DNA of 64,000 bases from Sipunculus nudus. Taxonomy: Eukaryota > Annelida > Sipuncula > Golfingiida > Sipunculidae. Shown in pieces: positions 48,588-60,302 of this stretch. Each line of letters opens with the position of its first letter. The first letter of the stretch is position 1. The stretch is from contig CM049306.1 in assembly GCA_026874595.1 (NCBI GenBank), forward strand, positions 84,658,142 through 84,722,141, in the 5' to 3' direction. The position numbers and the translations under genes are program-made. The notes beneath the pieces are model-generated. The model made no database searches. It was not told the DNA's origin and saw nothing but the letters and a program-made list of their open reading frames with translations.

Positions 48588-51500
48588 CTTACAACTAACC
48601 TTTCTGTTTATCATTCCTAACGCTAATAACAATCCTTGAGATGAATCAGAAGTGACTAAAAGGACCGGTATATAGTGACTTGCAAAGTATGGTGAAAATC
48701 GGTGGGTGCATGTGCGGGTTCTTCATCTATTAACAAAAATCGGCCAATAAGGAATTGATAGATGGGAGGCTGGCTTTAGGTAATTTGCCGTTATTAATTT
48801 GCATAAGATACACGTTTGGATCGTATCCGATCGTTTGGTTGGTATCGTATCGGATCCGAGGGGAATCCCACCCACATACATTCGGAATCCGTTAATAAGA
48901 ATGGGGGCTGAATGTTCGGGTTTGCCACAGATAACCCCTGGGTATATGTGGGGCAAGATGACAAACTGGCAAACAACGAAAGGAAGCCTATAGACAAAAT
49001 AACCTCCAAGTAAAATTTATAAGATTATGCATATATATTTAGGTAGAGACGAACCCTGGCATACAAATCCAGACCGGAACGTTGTTTAATCTAAGTGCTC
49101 CGGGTAACCGAGGTCAGCTGTGGTACTCTATGGGAGGAACAATTACATTTAATTGCAGTGCTCCTTTTATAAAACATTTGCCCTTTTTTACAGCTATTTT
49201 ATCTAACAGACTATTTTTGCCTACTGGAGGCCTCGCGGCGTTGACATTTGTATCCTCGCGTTGGAGTCTGCAGTTACAAATGATGTACAGATTGAATTTT
49301 GACTCATGATATTCAATATTATACTACAAAATGTTTATAACTAATTTCCATTACTTGTTTACAGATAACCCATGTTAGCATCTACCTGGGTCTAATCACC
49401 GGTTTAGTTTTTTTTTAACCACAGAGCACTGAACTGATTACTTCTAGTAAAAAAACTCGGTCAATGTCAAGTTATTGTGTAGGACTCTTTATTTTGATAA
49501 TATGATCAGAGACTAAACTGTTTAGCTCCAAATGGCATACGGTCATGGTTTCCCACTGCTTAAGAAAAGTGCATATAAAGTTCAAAGTTCAAGTAAAGTT
49601 CAAAGTTCAAGGAAAGTGCATAAAAATACCTGAACATAGCACCTTATAAAGATAATAATCTTCATTCCCCATGCAGTTTGGTAATCCAACGAACCTCACT
49701 CTCTCCCTTTGTTTTGCTGTAGCTGACCATTATTAAACACCCCTAACAGACTGATGATAATGGGTGTATAATTTTAACAGCTGGAATCGTTTGTAGGACG
49801 ATTGGTTGTTACATTATATTGCATTTCGTGTCTTCCCGTTCGAATTAGGTTTTGAAATGTGCGCAGAGACATATGTTGGTATCATTTATAGCCATGTTTA
49901 CCTCTGTCATTGTAGTGTCTATCAAATACATTCTAATGATTTTACAAATCTTTGTCGTGGGACGTCTATCGGCATCGGAACCTAAAATTTGGGACATGGC
50001 GTCGGCTAGTTCGGAGATCTTGTATGGGGCCGATGTTGTGTGCCAAAAATATTCCATTTTTCATTTTTCTTCGTACCTGACTCAACTTCTAAGCTCTATG
50101 CCCGCCATTCTGTGGGATTTCAAGAGAAAAAAAAAACGAAAGCCGTCTGACCGATATATTTCGAGTCTTCATAATTTGCCGACGCCATATTTGTGGAGTA
50201 CGATTTTGTCGAAAATTCGTTGACTGGAAAAGAATTTCCCGACGCAGTTCTGTCTTGTTTTATCTGCATTGTCGACAAGGTAGTGTCGACACAGCCTACG
50301 TTTTTGTCGTACGTAAACATATGCAGATGGCTTAACGTTAAAGACTAGAACAGTTTGCATGTTGTTGGTCTGAACGCGATTACAGGAACAGGTATTTCCT
50401 GGATAACAGATATGCTTCATGTAGGATCGATGTTCAGGAATCCTTATTTCCCGTTGATTCACACTCAGGTCATGATACACTCACAGATAGAGGCACGCGA
50501 CATGATACTCTGTTTCCTTAGCCCTCTCCAAGTTTCCGATTTCCGCATCCGGAGGGAAAGTTTAATCACTATGGAAACATGGGGATGAAAGCTAAAGCGC
50601 GCAAACTGGGATTCAACACAAGTAATTTTAGCTGCAGCAGGAATACAAATAAAAATCAGATGTGAATATGATTGTATTCTGTGTAAAGCCTCTCCATATT
50701 GTTTCTCTTGTGTAATAATGTTTAGAGAATAAACATCTCAAATGATCAGATTAATCGGCAGTTAGAATGAATGTGTAGGTACATGTTCTTTATTGGCTTT
50801 ACTTAGTACTTGATAATTAAAGCCCACCGTTCACCTGCCTTATCTTTAGAATTTATGTGATTTCTGGCTTACTCTATACGTATATATTAATGAACTGAAG
50901 GCAATTCTTGCCAAGAAAAAATCATATAATAACTCTGTTAGCAATGTGTGACCTTGTTTGTCTACAAGTAGTGAGAAAACAAGGTACATGTGCCTGCGTA
51001 GACAAGCAGGAAAACCATGTAACTGAAGGTGGCTGGTTGTCCATGTGCGGAAGGTTAAAGCTGATATGCAAAACTCTAGTTCATCTAATGTTCTTATTGG
51101 ATGTGTTATTTTGGCGCCCCATGTTATGAATACACGTAAATAAAAAAAAATTTGACAGCCTGTGTCGAGCGTTATTAAGGTTTCTGGTCTATTTGTTGTG
51201 AAAGGTTCAGTGGATTATATTTAGGTAATAGACGTCAGATATCCAAATAGGCCCCTTTAAGAGGGACGAACTGGATCACTTTTTTTTTATAGAAATTCGA
51301 CACCTACTCTGACATATATTTTAGAATAAGGTGTACTTTGCAGGGAATTTCCTTACACTGTCTAAACGACCATTTTTTCGTTCTTCTTATGTATATAGTA
51401 TATTGTCCTTGTTTTCTTATACTAATTATGTTTTAGTATGCTTTTTTATGCTTTCACCATTGTTAACTTCACAGCGCGTTAGTCTTTTGTTGTCGTTAGT

Positions 51501-53301
51501 ATTGTGTATTTTTAGCACAGGGTAACCAACACTAGCGACACGTATCCATGGCGACACATGTAATAATGTTCTCTTTATTTTTATTTATAAATATAAAAAT
51601 ATAAACCAGAATTTTCTATGAGGAAACCCGACGTCACCCAAAGAGCTGATTACTTTGTCGGCACAAGATCAGTACAGAAGTGTGGTCTTTTTGTCCCTAT
51701 GATATACAATGAGAATTTTTCATTAATGATACACATAGACGTAGCTGATTGAATAACCTTACCAAATCATCTTAAACATTATCTTAAGGCACTAGCACGC
51801 GAGGAATCATACAAGTACGCGATGGTGCACTCGAAAATTGACGGTAAACTTAAACATCAATTGGTTTCGCATTCGTTGTTAATTGTAATTCTTTGTGTCG
51901 TTTAATTTAACCTTGTTTATATTTGAATTTTAATAATTTTTGTCAGTGATAAAGATATGAGCGGCGTCTGACGTTTCCAGCCACTCGGTTGCTTTGAGCT
52001 CTCTTAAAAGAGAGAGTGGCTGAAACAGGGGGGCATTGAGGGTCCCTTCTTACCTTTATTATTTGTGACTGTTACCTTGATATGTCTATCATTATATTTC
52101 AAAGGCATGTGCCTTATATTATGACAGTAAAGCATTTGCCATAGACCTTTACCATTTATATATAGTATCCGTGAAAATTCCTCTATAAAGCATTAATGTA
52201 CCACGATTTTACTACTGCCACAAAGAGATGTCATTTACAATATTTCTATGTAGTTGATTAAAAGCCTTTTCTGTCCAAAATTTCAAACAGAACATACTGA
52301 TTAAAAATAACATATAGTGAGAACAGGACCAAGGTACAGGAGTCAGAACGGTGGATGGCAATGCTAGGTGTATTTCCATGTCAAAAACTTGCTCTTTTTA
52401 CATAGGACTTTCATACGATCACGTTATGTAAATTAGTATCAGGCGCAAATAGTGTAAAGGACGGAAATATGACATTTTAGTATTTCCTCCTGTATATCGA
52501 TCACGTTTGCTTGATATTTACAGTTTCCCAGGCTCCGATGCAGCTTTGTAAACAGCATCTGAGATATTTCGTTTGAACTTTACTTCAGATCCTAAAATGG
52601 AAATAGACCTTCTTGTGTACTGCATGACTTGTACTCGGTATAATCACCTTTTCCAACGTCAAACACAACCGCTAGAAATGAGTGTACAAATGGTTCTCCT
52701 TCATTTTACATATACTCTTTAAGGCTTTTTTGTTATTGATAGACCGCCCTGTGTTTTAACACCGTACATATTTAAAAATAATGTTTTATACAAAAACTTT
52801 AGCCATAAACCCTGGACCTAGAGCCAAGGTTGAACCAATCGGGCATTTAGTGTTACGAAGTTAATTTCCCATGAGTCTTCCTCCTTCCATTTGGCGTGAG
52901 TAACAGTATGCTAATTGTCTGGTACTGCTTGGACAAACTCAATAGGTTGATCCCCTATGACACTGCATGGTGTATTCCCAATGGCCGCTATGACCAGCAA
53001 TATACGTCGGTCACGTCTTAATAGTGTGTACTGCTACAATGGTACGCCCATGATCGGCCTGTCTGTGACGTACATCATGTTATCAGGTAAATATCATCCA
53101 ATCTTCCAATGAGTCGCCAAATGGACGCATTTTTTATTGACTTTCCCCAGGTTTCGACCATTTTGTCATGCAGCTTATACGGATCGTCGCCGTCTTGCTC
53201 CGAAGAGTTGCACCTCATAACATGCAGAGTCAGTGCTTTCCTACATGTATTGCTGTTGCTTATTACATTGTGTTTACATACATCCAGTACAAACTTAAGG
53301 A
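48588..53301. other. Anonymous sequence
   Basis: Includes a 123-codon plus-strand frame (49852-50223) with a hydrophobic N-terminal half and a basic tract but no family resemblance, and the DR1-like motif at 49579. Otherwise nothing is recognised. Confidence 0.5.
49579..49609. promoter_or_regulatory. Two DR1-type AGTTCA direct repeats
   Basis: AGTTCA-A-AGTTCA occurs twice (49579-49591 and 49597-49609) within a short tandem AAAGTTCA repeat. The arrangement fits a nuclear-receptor DR1 site, but a short tandem repeat can produce it by chance. Confidence 0.3.
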
Positions 53302-53305
53302 ATTG

Positions 53306-54165
53306 TGTTACGGAACCTAATATCAACAGATCACGTATGCGTGATGAACATAAACTTTGTCATGGAGATAAAAAAAATCAGATTCTATAACACTAGGCAG
53401 AGTGAAATGTCTAAGGGAATGAATAAAGAAGTCAGTAGTTTTTTGTTAACAAGTAACTATAATTTATTCTTAAAACAACCCTAACATTACAATACACTAA
53501 ATCAATGCAATCACACAGCAGAACAGCAGTATAACAACAAATCAGTACAATCACACAGTAAAATGAACAAAGTGCACAGTTCCTGAATACCACCACTGTC
53601 ACAGCGATAAGTCCTTTAAATTATATAAGCCGTTCGAACAGTTCACAGTTCACAGAAAAAATTCTATCGGGGAATAACAGTCCAATGTAAAGCTCTTGTA
53701 ACAATCCAGAGAGTAAACTGAAGACAAAATAAGATTTGTCACAAATCCAAAAGAAAATCTATAATTGCCGCACTTATCGGAATAGGTCCCACAAACTGAT
53801 CAGACACGCTTCTGTGTTCGCTGGAATATTCTCTCACCTCTCTCTCGGCTCTAAAACACACCCCCTATTTATAACTTCTCACCTCAAGCCGAGAATCTTC
53901 CATTGCTCGAACAATCTAAAGAATCTTACACAGCACACACGTTCAAAGAACATACTAGAACAAAGAACGCTGTGTATCTAGGATTCAACCAATGCGGATT
54001 AAACCGAGCCTGCAACATCCGGCCAGGCGAGGCCGCTACAACACGAGGTACGCGTGGCACACAACCAAAACGCCAACAACATTCGTGCCAACAACGGATG
54101 TGCATACACGATTAAAACAATCATCTGCAAGACCGCTGCACACAATAAAAGGGGCACCTGTAACA
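53306..54165 (-). mobile_element. Solo LTR of the Gmr1-like family (subtype B)
   Basis: 860 bp from TGTTACGGAACC to CCTGTAACA, with ATTG directly on both sides (53302-53305 and 54166-54169). It contains no internal element sequence. A TATTTATA (TATAAATA on the minus strand) near 53866 corresponds to the LTR promoter. Small open frames inside it are not genes. Confidence 0.92.
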
Positions 54166-55269
54166 ATTGTTATCGGAATAAATCAAGATAAATGTCTGAA
54201 CAAAACATTTTCGAATTTGCGCTGGCATGATGAGAGGGCAACAAATCATGGGCGTAGTTTCATCAGAACATGTGGACATATCCCCACACCGTGATGGGTT
54301 AGACAAGTACCTTTGTAAACGCACAGAAATATAAACAAAATTGTAAAAAAAAAGATTGAGTAACTTCTAGAGAATTCTTTCATCCAGAGAGTTCAAAGTA
54401 TTTTCCTTACTTATCTCAATTATTTCAATTTTTATAAATGAGGTAGCTCACAATCCATGTTGAATCGTGGTTAAATCTAGTCTATACATAACAGCGTGAT
54501 GCTGAATGTTTGTAAATGGGTATTATTCAAATCCAATTTAAATTATGAAAAATTAAGTGTTTAAATTTTATTAATATGCTCCATAACACGAAGAGGGCGT
54601 GAACAAAACTACAATACTCGAAGAGTTTGGCGTCAAAGGGGAAATGGGGAGAGGGCGGATGTCCGGGAGATATTTTGAGCGGCGGACCTACTATGAGTTA
54701 GGCTGGAGACTGCCGTCCGTAATTCCTATATGGAATTTCCCCCTTATCTTTCCTTACCAAACAAAGTTCATGTAGTCTGGTGTACATAAATGCAAGAACA
54801 ACATCCATCAAAAGCACCGTAACGTATTATAGGAATGGATTAATTGTAAATGAATATATAAAGGCCGAGGTATAAATTCGCACACTATGGGAACGAAATG
54901 ACGCATATAATATTAGCTTTAATTAAGGTATTTGATTGTATTAAAGAACATGACGATACGACATACAAACACACAGGGCAAACGTATTGAAGTAATGTAT
55001 CGATTTGTATTGATGTATCTATCCAGCCCTTCCTCTTAAAGATGTGTTGGTCAACAACAGATGGTATCGTCTTTCAGTATCGGATATATGTGGTAAGTTA
55101 TTCTGAGATGTCATTAATCAACCTACTTTGAGATGACGGCATCTCGATGTTTAAGAATGACATGAGTTTCATTATTCCCCACGCTGTTTGTCAGGAATTG
55201 ATAAATGGTGTGGTAAAGTGCTTAATAGCTGGATGGTTTATTAATTCGGTCAGATACGGCATGTAAACG

Positions 55270-55520
55270 GCTAATAACAAAGCTTATCTGATTTCTGAGG
55301 GTGCTGCAGCTCGGTATGACGACAGACGAAGAAAGAGATTATGTGCAGCATCAATTATGACCAATTACATTGCAGTCTCTCCCGTCGATCGGTGAAATGT
55401 CAAGTGCCCGGCGTGGGCTCATTACGGAAAGGTTATCCATCGACAGGGGGCTCCTCGGCGAGAATAACTGCCGAGAGCCATAGGAAAACTTGTTGAAGCA
55501 GCACATTTATCAGCCCTGCA
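55270..55520. other. Non-repetitive block resembling a cis-regulatory element
   Basis: More GC-balanced than its surroundings, free of simple repeats, and containing homeodomain-like motifs (CAATTATG, CCAATTACATT, CTCATTACGG). No coding frame. This is an impression from composition and motifs, with no conservation data. Confidence 0.25.
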
Positions 55521-55891
55521 AAGCTTCTTTTTCACACATTTCTAATGTTCTGCATCTACAAAACTTTCATTGACCCCTGCATTGGACCTTATTTTGTTTT
55601 TGCACAGCATTTCCGCAAGCCCCATGGCCCCAACACATTAGGAACTACATGAGTACTGGGGGTTTGATGGGACAAACATGTGAAGACTGGCCTTTTAGAA
55701 AATCAACCACAGGGATTTTTTTGGTCATGGTTTCATCAGGCTCCCGAGTCCAAATCGTGAGAATCGTGACAGAAGGCGCAGGTGCCATATCAATCAGACA
55801 GGTTACGTTTGCTGAAGACTGGAGAAGACAAACAAATCTTATGCATGCAATATGCAATATTCCCATACAAACAGGTCCTTATCCCCTTTTA

Positions 55892-55916
55892 GTCTCTCTC
55901 TCTCTCTCTCTCTCTC
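55892..55916. repeat. (CT)n microsatellite
   Basis: About 12 CT units. Confidence 0.95.
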
Positions 55917-56792
55917 GTTTCCTCCCCTCCCCTGTCTTAAGATACACACAGTTCGAGTTAGTTGACGAAAATACGGCACGCATTCCTCAACATTAAGGCA
56001 TATATGTCTCTCGCTCTGTTTCCGCTGTCTCTTTCTGTCTCATTTTAATTTTTTTTGTTATTATTTTAATAAAGTTATTGTCGTCGGGTTAGTGCCGATA
56101 TTTTTGGAAAAATCTACCGACAAAAATCTACCGACAAATCGCTATACGAAAGCGTTTAGTGGCGGGTGGGTTAATAATTCACATCGTTTACGTAGAACAG
56201 AAATGCCATTCATTTTGTATCCTGTTAATGTTTTCAATCAGCTTGCTCTCACAGAAAGGCTCATATTAAGCAAAAACAAATAATTAAGAGGACAGGCAAA
56301 AGAGCCTGGCCCGAGTAAAAAGCCAGATGAGACGGATTTGCAAATGATGTTTTTTTTTCTTCGACCTAATTTTCCCTGGGGGGTGGGGGGGTCAAATCGC
56401 TATTTGCTTTCCTAATGTTTATTTATTAATATAAACAAGTATGTTTGCAAAGAGTAATAGAGCAGTTCTGAAGTACATGTTTTCAGATACAAAGCAGGAG
56501 CGAGTCTCAGGTGCTTCTCTTGTACACAGTTCCTGGTATGTACCATAACCCATGAAGTCTTTGCTGTTGGCAAAAAAGAAACAAAGGATCCGTTGATGTC
56601 ATGCAGTATAGACTAATCATACAGCCATATGCTTTGTTTAAGGGCATTATGTTGTTTAACCAAATACAATTTGATGTACAACTTGACCTGCTATATTGAT
56701 GATCTTAAAGAAATAATAAACAGTTGACGACAAAGAATTTGCGGAATATTTCTGTCTTGGAATGCATTTTATTTTTCAACAATCTGACTGAG

Positions 56793-57788
56793 GTATAAGT
56801 TTTCTTCTTATTCCTCAAAGGTATTTGATACAAGTGTTTTATTATGTTTGGATAAGCAATAGCATATTTCTAGGTGAAATATTAATGGCAATACCGCTAT
56901 ATTTTCATATTTATCCTATAAAGGATAAATCCATATATACAAACAAACTGCCATATCTGTTTGGCGGCATTTATCATGCATACTATAGTGAATGTTTAGT
57001 TTGGTCTGTTTAATAGCATATAGTCTAACACAATTTACGCTGGGTGAATTTCTTATGTTAACCCTTATCTCTTACGCTATAGGGATACTATAACTTTAAA
57101 ATATTTCCAGCCGGCTGTTGTTCTACTTTATCACATAAACCTTTCCTCATGTTAGTTTCCCAATGTTACCAAGGCCTTTCAAGGAACTCTTAGCTACGCT
57201 GACCATAAACCCTGTGCAAATTGGCACCATTAGAGTTTTAATGGGCGCAATACAATGCAATCTATAGCTTCCATCGGCCTGTTACTGAGTGTATAAGTTT
57301 TCTTCTTATTCCTAAAAGGTATTTGATATAAGTGTTTTATTATGTTTGGATAAGCAATAGCATATTTCTAGGTGAAATATTAATGGCAATACCGCTATAT
57401 TTTCATATTTATCCTATAAAGGATAAATCCATATATACAAACAAACTGCCATATCTGTTTGGCGGCATTTATCATGCATACTATAGTGAATGTTTAGTTT
57501 GGTCTGTTTAATAGCATATAGTCTAACACAATTTACGCTGGGTGAATTTCTTATGTAAACCCTTATCTCTTACGCTATAGGGATACTATAACTTTAAAAT
57601 ATTTCCAGCCGGCTGTTGTTCTACTTTATCACATAAACCTTTCCTCATGTTAGTTTCCCAATGTTACCAAGGCCTTTCAAGGAACTCTTAGCTACGCTGA
57701 CCATAAACCCTGTGCAAATTGGCACCATTAGAGTTTTAATGGGCGCAATACAATGCGATCTATAGCTTCCATCGGCCTGTTACTGAGT
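56793..57788. repeat. 498-bp tandem duplication, about 99% identical
   Basis: Units are 56793-57290 and 57291-57788. I count only a handful of differences, such as CCTCAAAGG versus CCTAAAAGG and GATACAAG versus GATATAAG. ACTGAG-type sequence lies at each junction. A 62-codon open frame is duplicated with it but has no recognisable features. Confidence 0.95.
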
Positions 57789-58016
57789 GTCCAAACAATG
57801 TTAAAGACAGTAAACGCCTTGGTAAGATGACTTCGATTGAAAGTTGCGCCATTGGCGGCCGGGTGAAATGAGTCTATGCATGCGTTGCATAGCAACTAAG
57901 ATGGCACCTCTCGTCCAGTACGTGACACCATGGGCAGTATATTTTGGGATATGTCTAAAGTTCAGTTAATGAGCGGTGACAAAAACAGCTAACTCACAGC
58001 TAATGTTTTTGTGAAA

Positions 58017-58028
58017 ATAATAATAATG

Positions 58029-58066
<38 letters not shown>
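58017..58066. repeat. (AAT)n microsatellite
   Basis: About 16 AAT units. Confidence 0.95.
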
Positions 58067-58349
58067 TGCAGAATTAGAGTTTTAAAAAGCATTATCGTTC
58101 AAACGAGTTGCGTCCCATTGCCACCAAACTCTCGAGACAGATACCTTCCCGCCTGGACGCTGTCCTCGTGTACTTTCATGTCTCTTCCCCTCTTCCTTAT
58201 CGAACCCTGACAGATTTACTTCTCCCAGTTTCTCCCAATTATTTCCCGGTGGTTGCCATTTTCCTGACAGACTGAAACCTAAAGGAATTTTGAACGGGGA
58301 AGGTCCAACCCCGGATGCTTAAAAAGAAATTATATAAAAAGGTCCTCTG

Positions 58350-58475
58350 TTCCGGTAAGGGGGGGGGGGGGGGGCAGGCCGTATTATTAAAAACCCTAAA
58401 AAAAGGTTGCGGCGGCTCAAAGAGGGGTTAGGGGTCCAGACTTTTTGCCATCCCCCCCCCCCCCTCTGGATCAGC
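58350..58475. repeat. Fragment related to the GGATCCAGG MITE family
   Basis: Contains G- and C-homopolymers, GGTCCAGAC, a GCGGCGGCT block and CTCTGGATCAGC, in reverse orientation to the 43929 copy. The similarity is patchy. Confidence 0.45.
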
Positions 58476-60055
58476 AACTGGTACAGTACATCAATTGTTT
58501 TAACTACGGAGTGGAAGATCCGCAGTTAGAACATCTTCCTTTGAGCCAGGTCTCTCGCTTAGTTCAGCAGAGACCTTCCTTCAGTGAGCCATTAGCGTGA
58601 TTTTTCATGAATTTTTAACCAGACAATTTAACCAATCAGGTACTGACCGTCTACGGGGAAAACTGATTTTAGACGAACCATCTCGTGGACGTTATGGAGA
58701 ACCTGACTTATCATATAAAGGCTATTAGAAATGATGAGTGTCCATGCAGTGCACGTGTTCATGTTGATAGGGCGTGTGAACAGTTTTGATTTCTGTGTAC
58801 TATTTATTACGGTAACAATGGATTTGGTCGGCCTGTATGAATTCGCCACATGTGGTAGGCCAGGAGGACCGATGAACCGCGCAGAGTCAGGTCTTAGGAA
58901 GAGGTGACGGAAAATCAAAGCTGGTGCCGAAAAGGCAAAATCGGGAAATCTTTATAGGCTCTGATTTTTTAAGGGGAGGTTAAGCCTCCTTAATTGTCTG
59001 TTAGCCCTGTGCATAAAAAACATGAAATCCTCAGCACAACTTTCTTTTCGTATTGTCAAATCATTCTCATTTAATAAACACTACATGCCGGCGACAGGCC
59101 ATGGACCTTTTCTCTAAAAAAAAATACATGTACGGCTACTTATTATGCATGGACCCACTGCCCGACATTCCGGGGATTGACTTCATTTCCGGATTTTGAA
59201 AAATGACATTCCCGAACTGGTGTTCAACCACGCAGCTTGCAAGCTACGTGTGTTGAAATACGGCTCATCGGGACCTCAAAATGTCGAGTAAAATGTCAGA
59301 TTCTTCCGATTTATGTTGATCCGAATTTCGTAGAAACCGATTCATCGAATTTTGCGTCTACATTGCACGAAATTCAGGACATGGGTACAAGAAAGTCGGC
59401 CTACTCAAAAATGTCGGGCATTGAACCACGGCAAAACTTATTTCGTGAAAAGTTTGTTTGCAAACACCAAGTGCTGCGCATCATGGTCATCACATATACA
59501 TGTTATAGTCCTCCGTTCACTGGACTCATATTGGGTCTTCAACTCGAGGCTTTAGTCGTGGCATGCCCAGGGTATCAGAGATCTAATATACCATTAAACC
59601 GTCAAAAAAAGTAAGAAACCCGACTTAATAATGACCTAAAAATTGCCTCCCGCAATAAACCTCAATGAAATTGTTTGAGATATATTAAAAACTGCAGCAG
59701 GGCATAATCTACACGTTAGAGCTAGGACTAAAATATTCATCGGTTATGAGCTGAATGGAAAATTGGTGATCCGGAGCTTTGTTGCAAGGCGGCATGAAGG
59801 TCTTTACTGTCGAGTTAGGTGATGTAAGTGATTCATCAAACCTCAAGGCTTTTAGGTGTTTTTCATCGAATTTACTTATTCATGTAATAATGTCGTATCA
59901 GTTTTATCGGATCCCTTTGTGTCCAGGTCAGACTATGAATATAGCTAGGTCGTTTCTTGTAATGGAGTTCACTTTTTTCCTGTTGTTCGTATGACTGAGC
60001 ATACTTTCTCACGGTACAATTTAGATAATACAAAATGATGTCAGATTATATTAAC

Positions 60056-60057
<2 letters not shown>

Positions 60058-60089
<32 letters not shown>
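60058..60089. repeat. (GA)n microsatellite
   Basis: About 15 GA units, 70 bp from the tRNA-like relic. Confidence 0.95.
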
Positions 60090-60090
<1 letters not shown>

Positions 60091-60159
60091 GTGAGAATAG
60101 CCTTGCTGGTTCATGGTATAGAGAATTGGAACCATAATCACATGCAGAAAGTCGGTTCA

Positions 60160-60232
60160 GTGCCTTTTCAAATCGGACCCCAAATCTTCCGATTGCCTTT
60201 CGCCTGCTCTACCACTGAGCTACATCAGATCC
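60160..60232 (-). repeat. tRNA-like relic or tRNA-derived SINE head
   Basis: On the minus strand TGTAGCTCAGTGGTAGAGCA is a textbook A-box and D-arm. GGGGTCCGATTTGA lies about 45 nt downstream at the B-box position. The acceptor arms do not pair and no anticodon stem is convincing, so this is a pseudogene or the promoter part of a SINE. Confidence 0.6.
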
Positions 60233-60302
60233 TTAACCCTTTTTGGCAAATATTCCTGGAACCAGCAAAGTATAGACTCACGAGCCGGGGGGGGGGGGGG
60301 GG

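Larger units (their letters stand above)
54170..56792. other. Anonymous sequence
   Basis: Contains the candidate regulatory block (55270-55520) and a 115-codon plus-strand frame at 55649-55996 that runs through the (CT)n tract and has no domain features. Confidence 0.5.
57789..60057. other. Anonymous sequence
   Basis: Contains the (AAT)n tract and the 58350 MITE fragment. A 125-codon frame at 59237-59614 has no recognisable motif. Confidence 0.5.

Noticed and set aside
49852-50223. 123-codon frame with a hydrophobic N-terminal half, a possible membrane protein
   Set aside because: No family resemblance, no neighbouring exons and AT-driven hydrophobic composition; probably chance.
55645-55996. 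Overlapping frames on both strands near a (CT)n tract, and a CTGATGAAACC word reminiscent of a hammerhead core
   Set aside because: No domain in either frame, and no matching GAAA core and stems follow.
59237-59614. 125-codon open frame
   Set aside because: No recognisable motif, and an overlapping frame is also open; I cannot support it as a gene.
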